DNA of 6,602 nucleotides from Methanosarcinales archaeon (GCA_025464585.1 JAODGL010000058.1:4805-11406), one strand, 5' to 3'. Positions 1 through 6,492 are shown, counted from the stretch's first letter. Numbers and translations: made by a program. The notes: generated by a model not told the origin, from the sequence alone.

Positions 1-275
1 TCTGAAACTTTTTCGCCAGGTTCTACAACCTTACCAACGTTAGAATAGCCGTATTTCACGGGGAAGGGGAAGCGTCCTTTAACGGTCTTTATTGAAGAGT
101 CGAGTTGAAGACCCTCTGCAACCTCTCCTCGATATATCAACCGTTCGGTTCCATGACTTATTCCGGAATATAGCGTTTCTACCAGGATTTCATTCTCTTT
201 TGGGGTGTCCAATTCTTCTTCTCTAAATCCCACTTCCTTCTGGTGAAGAAACCAGAGGCTTTTTGTTTTTACCAT
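1..275 (-). CDS. Medium-chain dehydrogenase/reductase (zinc-binding alcohol dehydrogenase family), N-terminal part, cut by window edge
   Basis: I see 91 codons of the N-terminal GroES-like domain of an MDR oxidoreductase; the rest, including any Rossmann NAD(P)-binding domain, lies outside the window. The start is ATG at 275 (MVKTKSLWFL), with a GAGG ribosome-binding site at 282-285, 6 nt upstream. Recognisable blocks are EILVETLYSGISHGTE (residues 29-44) and the FPFPVKYGYSNVGKVVEPG region (about 69-87), which match the MDR pattern 'LV.TLYSGIS.GTE...(P)VKYGY..VG.VVE.G'. Classical zinc alcohol dehydrogenases carry a catalytic-zinc Cys in this first block (CGxCGTD). Here it reads SGISHGTE, so that ligand is absent, as in a COG1063 subgroup that includes BchC-like proteins. 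Substrate cannot be inferred. The gene begins inside the preceding small ORF (53-nt overlap), suggesting co-transcription. The family call is firm; the specific function is unknown. Confidence 0.85.
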   Translation of the reverse strand, partial: MVKTKSLWFLHQKEVGFREEELDTPKENEILVETLYSGISHGTERLIYRGEVAEGLQLDSSIKTVKGRFPFPVKYGYSNVGKVVEPGEKVS

Positions 276-426
276 TAAAATCCTCTTCTAATTTTTTCAA
301 TATCTCTTCTACAATTGCATCGCTCTTTGGAATGAGAATCTGCTTCTTTTCGTCTTTCTTTGCACTCTTTCCTTTCAGTGCAGTGACAACGTAATTTGCT
401 TTTACCTCAGCTTTTAATGTATCCAT
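223..426 (-). CDS. Small basic hypothetical protein, 67 aa
   Basis: Not recognised. It is a 67-residue, lysine-rich ORF with ATG at 426. Residues 1-50 look protein-like, with a predicted C-terminal charged helix (VEEILKKLEEDF, about residues 39-50). The last ~17 residues overlap the dehydrogenase gene in another frame and may be mere read-through. There is no signal peptide, membrane segment or Cys/His metal cluster. A GAGAGG sequence (438-443) lies 11 nt upstream of the ATG, which is rather far for a Shine-Dalgarno, and a TATA-like stretch lies at 453-460. It would be the first gene of a unit with the dehydrogenase. The alternative is a leader region without a product. Coding status is moderately supported; function is unknown. 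Confidence 0.45.
   Translation of the reverse strand: MDTLKAEVKANYVVTALKGKSAKKDEKKQILIPKSDAIVEEILKKLEEDFNGKNKKPLVSSPEGSGI
282..285 (-). promoter_or_regulatory. Ribosome-binding site fixing the dehydrogenase start
   Basis: On the minus strand GAGG, within AGAAGAGGA, lies 6 nt before ATG at 275. It supports this start even though it falls inside the upstream small ORF. Confidence 0.5.
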
Positions 427-452
427 TTAAACCGCAACCTCTCAAAAAGTTT

Positions 453-460
453 TATGTATA
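453..460 (-). promoter_or_regulatory. TATA-like element in the 427-588 divergent spacer
   Basis: The minus strand reads TATACATA, inside an alternating purine-pyrimidine stretch (about 453-468), centred roughly 31 nt from the ATG at 426. This is near the distance expected for an archaeal TATA box with a very short leader. The rest of the spacer (461-588) is AT-rich. It contains weak plus-strand A/T boxes (about 480-490 and 532-541) and a run of seven Ts at 573-579 just before the methyltransferase start. I see no clear Shine-Dalgarno or strong promoter for the plus-strand gene. Confidence 0.35.
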
Positions 461-1481
461 TGTATATCTCTTCCTAAATAAAATATTAAAAGCGAGAGAT
501 GATAAAATCAATTCAATTTCACGTTTCACAAACAATTAAAACCCGAGAAAATGGGATCAGAACAGCCTGAGATTTTTTTGAATGTTATATGAAATGGCTG
601 TTTAAACAGATGGACATGAATCTAAGAAAAATCGCAATGCAGAAGGAATTAACAGGCAACAACCCCCAGCAGATACTGTTCGCTGAGGAAATACCAACGA
701 AAAAAATCCTTTATCTCCCTAACTCAAAAAGGGAGAAATTAGAGAATAAATTCAAAAATCTTATACACGAAGAGTTAAAGTTAGGTTCCGTAGTTTCATA
801 CGTAGGAAATAAAAATAGCCCCTTCCTGAGAATTTATAGATATAAAGAAGCTTTTACATTCGATTTTGTAATGGGCTTTTTGAGACGGTTTGAAGCAGAT
901 TCCACTGATTATGTGTTTGACCCTTTTTCTGGGTTGGGAACAACGATGTACACGTCCATGATTTACGGTATTCCCTCAGTGGGAATTGATAAATTACCCA
1001 TAGCTTATTTTAGCTCAAAAACCTTGCCATTACTTTTACTATTGAAAGAAAACGAACTGAAGGAAATCTGGACTTCTCTAACACCCAAAATACAAAAGAG
1101 TGAGCCCGCCGAAGTAGCATTAGACGTCCCTATCATGAAAGTTGCATTTGATGAGCAAACGCTTTTAACTCTCAGGAAACTTAAATCCGCTATTGATGAT
1201 TTATCTAATCCTTATCGTGACATTTTCCTTTTGCTATTCTTTTCTATTTTAGAGGAATGCAGTTTCACCTCAAAAGATGGGCAATTTCTAAGATTAAATC
1301 GTAATAAGAAAATTTCCAGCCCTATTGATGCAATGAACAGAAAAATCGCACAGGTAGAAGAAGATGTTCGCCGTATGAAACTGCTTTCCTCTGACATACC
1401 CAAGAATGATAAATTTATGCCCGACGTGTATCTTGCCGATACACGGGATTTATCCGATATACGATTCAAGAAGAAACCCAC

Positions 1482-1496
1482 TATTATTATATTATT
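1482..1496 (+). other. Frameshift site in an ATT repeat within the methyltransferase
   Basis: The sequence here is TATTATTATATTATT. Reading ATT ATT from frame one and ATT ATT ACC TCA from frame two leaves the two bases AT (1489-1490) between them. One added T would turn the tract into five in-frame ATT codons followed by ACC TCA CCG CCT TAT, that is, T-S-P-P-Y. The break is therefore consistent with loss of one base in a short tandem repeat. Confidence 0.75.
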
Positions 1497-1986
1497 ACCT
1501 CACCGCCTTATGCTAATAGATATGACTATACGAGGACTTATGTGCTTGAGTTATGCTTTCATTTTGTCCAGAACTTTGAGGAACTGAAGGCAATTCGCTT
1601 TAGTATTCTGAGGTCGCATATTGAATCCAAAATACGGAAAGACGAAGCTCCGCCGCACGCTGTAATAAAAGAAGTGGTTGAAATTCTCGGAAGGAAAAAA
1701 CTCAATAATCCAAAGATACCGAGCATGATTACAACTTATTTTATAGATATGGAAAAAGTTATAACGGAGTGGTTTAAAGTCCTGGCTCACGGTGCAAAAG
1801 TTGCTATGGTTGTAGACAATGTGAGATTTGAAGGAGAATTGATACCAGTGGATTTAGTGCTTTCTGAGATGGCAGAGGAAGCAGGATTTGAAGTGAAGGA
1901 AATTATAGTAGCACGATATAAAGGTAATAGCTCTCAACAGATGAAAAAATATGGGAGAGTCCCAGTGAGAGAGAGCATAGTTGTTT

Positions 1987-1993
1987 GGGAGAG
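1987..1993 (+). promoter_or_regulatory. Ribosome-binding site of the restriction endonuclease gene
   Basis: GGGAGAG spans the last codons of the methyltransferase and lies 6 nt before ATG 2000. It favours ATG 2000 over the in-frame TTG at 1985 and implies translational coupling of the two genes. Confidence 0.6.
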
Positions 1994-1999
1994 ATAATC

Positions 2000-3007
2000 A
2001 TGTTATCAGATGAAGAAAAAGAAAGTTGGACAATTGACCAGATTACGAAGAGTGAGTTCTTCCATCAGAAACTCCATGAGTGGGGATTGCTTGAAATCGC
2101 TTATGAACTCGAAAGCGTAAAAGGAGAAGACCTTGAGTGGAATAGAAAGGATTTAGGGATTACCACCAGAGCGTGGAATAGAGTGATTCACAAAGGGATT
2201 AAACCCGTAAGAGTGTTTGCTCATCCTGAAGTTCTTATACAAAATCCAAAATGGATTGGCTATTACAGAATGCTCACTATGGTCTCACAAAAATCAATGA
2301 GTAGGGTAGGCTTGAGCATAAACAGATATGAAAAAGGAAAAGGTCAGCTTAGTGATGAAACCGCTTTGCATATCTCAAAGCATTTGAATAAAATTGTCAG
2401 CATTCTGATTGAACATGATGAGAAGATAGATGCCAGAGAGTTCGATTTGTGGCGAGGGACGGCTGCAGGCTCGCAAGCGCAGGGTTCATGGCAAAATACA
2501 AAGGGAGACAGGGCTGAAGTGGTTATCAAGGATTTAATTGAAAGAAGAATTCGGGAAAAAGGCTTGGTGCTTGAAGAAATATCCCATGGGAAAGGGGAAA
2601 CTCTAAAATTACGAGATGGTAGGCAATTTATATTGGGAAGCGAACCGGATATAGGTGTTTATAAAAACAATCTTATCCTAATAGCCGTGGAAATAAAAGG
2701 TGGTATTGATCCCGCCGGTGTGCTTGAAAGGTTTGGAGCGGCTTTAAAAAGCTTAAGGCGAGCTAAGCAGGAGAACGCAAAATCAATAACGATATTGATA
2801 ATGCAAGGAGTTTCTTTAACAAGCAAAGCCGAAGAAGAAATCGAAAAGAGTAAGAGCATTATTGACTATTTTTTCACAATTGAGGACATAATAGGCAATG
2901 AAGACATTAGAAAGAGGCACAGAGAATTCACCCTCGCTTGTCTTCATGTAAACTGCCCATTGCCCAGTTGGTTCCATCCTCCTGCTTACCGCTATGGAAT
3001 CAGCTAA
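2000..3007 (+). CDS. Type II restriction endonuclease, PD-(D/E)XK fold, XcyI-like, with chimeric C-terminus
   Basis: This is a cytoplasmic double-strand DNA endonuclease paired with the methyltransferase that ends 2 nt upstream. Counting from ATG 2000 (335 aa), the N-terminal ~150 residues are helical. A conserved-looking stretch AAGSQAQGSWQNTKGDRAE (155-173) leads into the nuclease core. The catalytic pattern is visible: helix Glu E173, then PD at 216-217 (GSEPDIGVY), then E231-x-K233 (IAVEIKGG) on the next strand. The block GGIDPAGVLERFGAALKSL and the overall length resemble, from memory, the XcyI family, whose founding members cut CCCGGG. This assignment is a recollection, so the recognition sequence is only a suggestion. 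All catalytic residues are present. The oddity is that from about residue 308 (position 2920) to the stop, the frame runs antisense through a methyltransferase remnant. The native C-terminus has therefore apparently been replaced by about 28 unrelated residues. Confidence 0.75.
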   Translation: MLSDEEKESWTIDQITKSEFFHQKLHEWGLLEIAYELESVKGEDLEWNRKDLGITTRAWNRVIHKGIKPVRVFAHPEVLIQNPKWIGYYRMLTMVSQKSMSRVGLSINRYEKGKGQLSDETALHISKHLNKIVSILIEHDEKIDAREFDLWRGTAAGSQAQGSWQNTKGDRAEVVIKDLIERRIREKGLVLEEISHGKGETLKLRDGRQFILGSEPDIGVYKNNLILIAVEIKGGIDPAGVLERFGAALKSLRRAKQENAKSITILIMQGVSLTSKAEEEIEKSKSIIDYFFTIEDIIGNEDIRKRHREFTLACLHVNCPLPSWFHPPAYRYGIS

Positions 3008-3355
3008 ATAAACAGGTATCTCTATCCCCTCTCTGGGTCGGTATCTCAGGAACTCCGCCATAGCGATGAGATAATTCGCCTTTGATGCCAGCACAGCAAG
3101 CGGATTCAGGTCAAACCCCTGCACGTTATTCACTATCTTCGGTACTCCTTCTTCTAACTCCTTCATTTCGAACAGCATCTCATCCCCGCCCTTCATATAC
3201 GCATCCTCAATACCCTTTAAATAGGAGCAAATCAATTTGTCTGCGAACAGAGTAATAATCTCAGAAGTGAGCAATTTCATCAAGAGCGTGTAGTATGTGT
3301 GGATTGCAAACATCAGTTTCTCAACATCAATTATTCTATATTCTATTCTATGCAC
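2905..3355 (-). pseudogene. Remnant of a large N6-adenine DNA methyltransferase (type IIG / PglX-like)
   Basis: The minus-strand reading frame carries two blocks typical of large N6-adenine methyltransferases. The first is FAIHTYYTLLMKLLTSEI (residues 16-33), from the helical region upstream of the catalytic domain. The second is GFDLNPLAVLASKANYLIAM (80-99), followed by IPVYLADSI (113-121) and a TSEGEFSVP stretch (139-147), the segment after SAM motif I. In intact relatives these blocks are separated by a long region holding motif I (DPACGSGTF type). Here they are joined near residues 71-76 (about 3128-3145), so motif I is deleted. No NPPY motif follows, and the frame then passes antisense into the endonuclease gene and stops at 2816, well past the homology. 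At the 5' end there is only GTG at 3355, with an in-frame TAA at 3365-3367, so the N-terminus is also gone. It cannot be an active methyltransferase. It is unrelated to the methyltransferase at 589-1997. Confidence 0.65.
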
Positions 3356-3451
3356 ATTAAATAATTATCAATCTTTCGACATTGGAAAAAAATGAAAGAA
3401 AAAATTCATGTTTTGGTTGATGAGGTTTCGGTTTCTTGAAAGAGATATTTT

Positions 3452-4819
3452 ATGGAAAAAAGCGAAACAGAGCTAAAGAAAAGCCCGGAATTTGAAAAAC
3501 AAATAGGTATATGGTTTTACTTTACGAGAACCGAAGGAACAGGAGGGGTGATAAAAACAAAACCCGCTGACTTCTACGTTCGTGAAATAACAAATAGAGA
3601 AGAGGGAAAAGAAGGAAAATATCTGATTGTCGAGTTGACGAAGCAAAACTGGGACATGAACGGCGTGATAAACGAAATCTCTCGACGCTTGCGAGTTAGC
3701 CGGAATAGAATCGGATTCGCAGGCACCAAAGACAAATTCGCAGTTACCACGCAGAAGATAAGCATTTGGGGGACTGATATTGCAGAAAAGGAACTGGAAC
3801 GGATAAGAATTGCAGATGTCGCGTTAAAACTAATAGGAAGGTCAAATAAAGCCGTTTCCCTGGGTGACCTTTATGGAAACGAGTTCGAGATCGTTATTCG
3901 TGACATAGAAGGCAGTAAAAAGGAGATAAAGCGAAATATCGAGGCGATAACGAGCGAAATAGAAAATGCTGGCGGAGTACCCAATTTCTTCGGCGTTCAG
4001 CGTTTTGGCATTCGCCGTCCGATAACGCATACGGTAGGAAAGCACTTGATAAAAGGTGAAATAAAAGAAGCAGTGATGTCTTACATTGCGGATATTTTCG
4101 CGGGCGAAAGTGAAGATGCGAAACGAGCAAGGCTGCTGTGCAAGGAAGGAGGAGTGAAAGAGCTGAAAGAGGGATTGAAAGCGATGCCCCCGTTCCTGCG
4201 ATACGAGAAAGCGATGTTAAATGAACTGATAAAAAGCGAAAGCATAGATGAAGCAAATTTCCTTTCTGCTTTTTCCGTGCTTCCAAAGAACTTGCAGAAA
4301 CTTTTCGTTCATGCTTATCAATCTTACCTCTTTAATCTTGTTTTAAGTCACCGGATGAAGCAAAACCTGCCATTCAACGAGGCGCTGGTAGGCGATGTGG
4401 TCTGTTTTCGGAATAAGTTTGGACTTGCTGAAATACACAAGGATAGGGTGGAGAGAATCACAGAGAACAAAGTAGAAGGGATAAACCGGCTGATAAAGCG
4501 TGGTAGGGCTTTTGTCACCGCTCCCGTCTTTGGCTATGAGACTGAATTTGCAGAGGGAGTGGAAGGGGAGATAGAGAGGAAAGTTCTGGAGGACGAAGGC
4601 GTTGAATTGAATGATTTTTATATCGAAAAGATTCCAGAAATAAGTTCTAAGGGGACAAGAAGACCGATATTAGTGCCAGTACAGGTGAAGTTAAGTGACG
4701 AAGAAGTTAGCGATGACGATATGAACCCGGGTCGGAATAAAGTGAAATTAAAGTTCTTCTTGCCAAAAGGGTCGTATGCAACGGTTGTGTTGAGAGAATA
4801 CATGAAAAATCCCTTATAG
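3452..4819 (+). CDS. truD: tRNA pseudouridine(13) synthase TruD (Pus7 family)
   Basis: This enzyme isomerises uridine to pseudouridine in tRNA, classically at U13; archaeal and eukaryotic Pus7 relatives may have further sites. The 455-aa length fits the archaeal form. Visible family signatures in order are: the N-terminal block GGVIKTKPADFYVREI (31-46); the catalytic motif GFAGTKDKFAVTTQ (88-101) with predicted nucleophile Asp94; PNFFGVQRFG (177-186) followed by RRPITHTVGKHL; the inserted TRUD domain, roughly 190-360; VHAYQSYLFN (286-295); and the C-terminal LPKGSYATVVLREYMK (437-452). No truncation or missing key residue is seen. Start ATG 3452 is preceded by only a weak AAAGAGA, so the start is chosen for family length and fit to the conserved N-terminus. 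The 96 bp upstream (3356-3451) are AT-rich without a convincing TATA box. The neighbours are unrelated in function, so truD probably has its own promoter. Confidence 0.95.
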   Translation: MEKSETELKKSPEFEKQIGIWFYFTRTEGTGGVIKTKPADFYVREITNREEGKEGKYLIVELTKQNWDMNGVINEISRRLRVSRNRIGFAGTKDKFAVTTQKISIWGTDIAEKELERIRIADVALKLIGRSNKAVSLGDLYGNEFEIVIRDIEGSKKEIKRNIEAITSEIENAGGVPNFFGVQRFGIRRPITHTVGKHLIKGEIKEAVMSYIADIFAGESEDAKRARLLCKEGGVKELKEGLKAMPPFLRYEKAMLNELIKSESIDEANFLSAFSVLPKNLQKLFVHAYQSYLFNLVLSHRMKQNLPFNEALVGDVVCFRNKFGLAEIHKDRVERITENKVEGINRLIKRGRAFVTAPVFGYETEFAEGVEGEIERKVLEDEGVELNDFYIEKIPEISSKGTRRPILVPVQVKLSDEEVSDDDMNPGRNKVKLKFFLPKGSYATVVLREYMKNPL

Positions 4820-5083
4820 TTATAGCATATTCCCAGGATAATCTTCTGGATACAATACTTTTATCCCGTGCTTTGTAAATTCAGCTCTTATATCGTGAAA
4901 ATGCCTCTTATTTGAATCTTCAATTTTATGTGGTAATAGTAAACCGTATCCTTTGACTTTCACTCCCCATTCCTTTTCCCACGCATATTTTGGGATTACA
5001 AGCGTATCACAAGTCTTATCAACTTTGTTTGCAAGTTCTGGAATATTCGGTATAGCATTAGTGTCAACAACTACATAGCCCAT
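4820..5083 (-). CDS. Small partner protein of the AAA ATPase, compact PIN-like candidate
   Basis: An 87-aa protein from ATG 5083 (90 aa if TTG 5092 is used). It immediately follows the ATPase gene, 5 nt after its stop (overlapping it with the TTG start), so it is almost certainly co-translated. Numbering from TTG, the N-terminus YVVVDTNAI (6-13) matches the first strand and metal-binding Asp of PIN-like nucleases. TLVIPKYAWEKEW (30-42) resembles the second strand and the helix that carries the PIN Glu. HDIRAEFTKHGIKVLYPEDY (66-85) could supply the third and fourth acidic residues, Asp67 and Asp84. Between the second and third positions the protein is much shorter than usual PIN domains (about 120-140 aa), so it would be a minimal or degenerate version. 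No membrane segment or signal peptide is seen. Its stop codon directly abuts truD. PIN-like identity is inference from pattern. A non-enzymatic regulator or a C-terminally truncated protein remains possible. Confidence 0.6.
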   Translation of the reverse strand: MGYVVVDTNAIPNIPELANKVDKTCDTLVIPKYAWEKEWGVKVKGYGLLLPHKIEDSNKRHFHDIRAEFTKHGIKVLYPEDYPGNML

Positions 5084-5088
5084 GTCAA

Positions 5089-6492
5089 TCAAAGCACTCC
5101 CTCGAGTAGCTTGCGTTCAACATCAATGAATGAGGGCACTCCTCCTTTGATAAATCCATTTTCAGATAGTTCAAGTTTCTCTGTCGTAGTATAGCCATTC
5201 TTATCGCGTATAACATGATAAACAGCAATATCACCTGGATCAAGTTTCAATTTGCGCTCCTCTTCGCCACGAAGCGTTAAACCTTCTACTTCTGTCCCTT
5301 TAACAATATCGGGCAGAGCTAAAAGCAAAAAAGAACTGTGAGTCGTTGCAATCACCTGTTTACCCTCATTGATAGCATCGGCAAATAGTGCTGGTAGTAA
5401 GACTTGATATTCTGGATGGAGACTTAACTCTGGCTCTTCAATCATTATTGTGCTCCCTTTCTTGGAATGGAACAACCGTGCTATAATTGTTAATACTTGC
5501 TTGCAGCCGTGACTTGCAGACGCAGTGTTTAGTTCAGTCTTCAATTGTGGGTCTATATAATGACTTCTGAGTTCATCCACCTCTCCTTTTCTAGCAAGAC
5601 CCGCTACTAAGTTGTCAAGACCGAAAGCAGATCCCCAAAACATTATATCGTTTATGATTTCCGTGCGTTCAGCACTATCAGAACTAAATAAATCTGATAA
5701 AACTTCAACTACTCTCTCACCTAATTTCCCAAGTTCACGAGATTCCTTTACGCTTCCTGTATACGCAATGGCACCTCTCATGCCAGATAGAAAGTGAATT
5801 TTGTTATTAATATCCCGTAAGGCATCTAAGCATTCCGTATAGAATCTATCAAGCTTTTTTAATTCTCCTTCTGATTTGGATAAGGAGACATGATGGTGTG
5901 AATACATAAATGGGCGTTTATCTAATACATAAAGCTCTTTGGCACTCCCAGTTTCTGTATACCCTAATTTTGGAGGGGTTGTTGACTCGCGTTTAGATTC
6001 TCCAGATAGTGAATCATACTCTTGATAAATGCCTAATATTGGTTTTTCATCTAACTCCAGTTCCACATCATAGTTCTCTTTGTAATCGCTAATTTCACCA
6101 TTACCTCTACATTTCAACTTATATCCCATGCTCCTTATTTTTGGTCGTGTAAGTCCAAAAAGTATCCAATCAATATTATCAGCGTAATTATTCAGATCTT
6201 TTACTCTGTCTTCTGTTAATTCTACTTTTATATAAATTTCAAACTCCTTTTTCAGGTCTTTGTTACAGAGAAGCTCATCAAATGCAGCAACTCCATAAAT
6301 TTTTTTCTCATAATCTTCTAAATCAACAATAAGTGGACGATGACTTTTCGATGCTAGCCAATCAAGCGTATAAAGAACATTTGACTTACCTGAACCACTG
6401 GGACCTACAAGTATTGTCAAAGGCTTGAGTTCGATGTCTATTCCTGCGTCTCCAATGCTTCTGAAGTTTCTAACTTCGAGTCTTTCAATCAT
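5089..6492 (-). CDS. AAA family ATPase, OLD/RecF-like (AAA_21/AAA_15 type)
   Basis: This is a 467-aa ABC/SMC-type ATPase without a fused nuclease domain. The N-terminus MIERLEVRNFRSI is the standard opening of RecF/OLD-like ATPases. Walker A is GPSGSGKS (30-37). An ABC-signature-like segment with SASHGCKQ lies at about 325-332. Walker B is STIMIEEPELSLHP (347-360), with Glu in place of the usual Asp, as is common in OLD-like proteins. The switch His is in TTHSS (383-387). The middle (about 50-320) is a variable insertion. The C-terminus (ENGFIKGGVPSFIDVERKLL, about 444-463) resembles the tail seen in many defence-associated AAA ATPases. It has no TOPRIM domain, unlike Gabija GajA or OLD nucleases, so a nuclease function would have to come from the downstream small protein. 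Start ATG 6492 sits 25 nt from a TATA-like box. All core ATPase motifs are intact. The role is probably anti-phage or stress response, an inference from family and context. Confidence 0.88.
   Translation of the reverse strand: MIERLEVRNFRSIGDAGIDIELKPLTILVGPSGSGKSNVLYTLDWLASKSHRPLIVDLEDYEKKIYGVAAFDELLCNKDLKKEFEIYIKVELTEDRVKDLNNYADNIDWILFGLTRPKIRSMGYKLKCRGNGEISDYKENYDVELELDEKPILGIYQEYDSLSGESKRESTTPPKLGYTETGSAKELYVLDKRPFMYSHHHVSLSKSEGELKKLDRFYTECLDALRDINNKIHFLSGMRGAIAYTGSVKESRELGKLGERVVEVLSDLFSSDSAERTEIINDIMFWGSAFGLDNLVAGLARKGEVDELRSHYIDPQLKTELNTASASHGCKQVLTIIARLFHSKKGSTIMIEEPELSLHPEYQVLLPALFADAINEGKQVIATTHSSFLLLALPDIVKGTEVEGLTLRGEEERKLKLDPGDIAVYHVIRDKNGYTTTEKLELSENGFIKGGVPSFIDVERKLLEGVL
5097..5103 (-). 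promoter_or_regulatory. Ribosome-binding site of the small partner gene
   Basis: GAGGGAG on the minus strand lies within the end of the ATPase gene. It is 4 nt from TTG 5092 but 13 nt from ATG 5083. Spacing therefore favours the TTG start that overlaps the ATPase stop (TTGA), while codon preference favours ATG. The true start is undecided. Confidence 0.4.

Larger units (their letters stand above)
589..1997 (+). pseudogene. DNA methyltransferase (cytosine-N4 or adenine-N6), frameshifted before its catalytic motif
   Basis: This is the modification gene of a type II restriction-modification pair, transferring a methyl group from SAM to an exocyclic amino group of a DNA base. Frame one (589 to about 1488, 300 codons) holds a motif X-like block (YKEAFTFDFV, about residues 86-95) and SAM-binding motif I (FDPFSGLGTT, about 110-119). 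After about 180 residues, probably including the target-recognition region, the reading frame should reach the catalytic TSPPY. In frame one it instead reads into nonsense and stops at 1587. TSPPYANRYDY is present in another frame (1497-1529) and continues to the stop at 1995-1997, with C-terminal family-like blocks such as RYKGNSSQQM and RVPVRESIVVWE. Restoring one base within the ATT repeat at 1482-1496 yields a continuous 469-aa enzyme of motif order X-I-IV. TSPPY favours m4C over m6A. Start ATG 589 has no good Shine-Dalgarno; ATGs at 610 and 616 are alternatives. It could be a sequencing error, a true pseudogene or a slippage site. Confidence 0.8.

Noticed and set aside
1212..1481. 89-codon open frame on the minus strand opposite the methyltransferase
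   Set aside because: Antisense shadow of a recognisable methyltransferase region, with no features of its own.
2816..2904. Continuation of the minus-strand methyltransferase-remnant frame to its stop at 2816
   Set aside because: This part is antisense to the well-formed endonuclease sequence (DYFFTIEDII region) and shows no methyltransferase similarity; it is read-through, so I ended the remnant near 2905.
3331..3352. TTCTA-type short tandem repeats
   Set aside because: Only three or four imperfect units inside the remnant's 5' end; low complexity without evidence of function.
3391..3408. ATGAA...TTCAT inverted repeat upstream of truD
   Set aside because: A five-base AT-rich stem is too weak to call a terminator or operator.
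3391..3438. 15-codon ATG-to-TGA reading frame just upstream of truD, possible leader peptide
   Set aside because: Too short, no ribosome-binding site, no repeated regulatory codons and no attenuator-like hairpin; likely chance.
3894..4286. 130-codon open frame on the minus strand
   Set aside because: It is fully antisense to the conserved TruD coding sequence, is Leu/Ser/Arg-rich with low complexity, and has no motif; a shadow frame.
4726..4731. Only CCCGGG site noticed in the window, lying in truD
   Set aside because: It would matter if the nuclease cuts CCCGGG, but at this base composition about one or fewer sites is expected by chance, so presence or avoidance cannot be argued.
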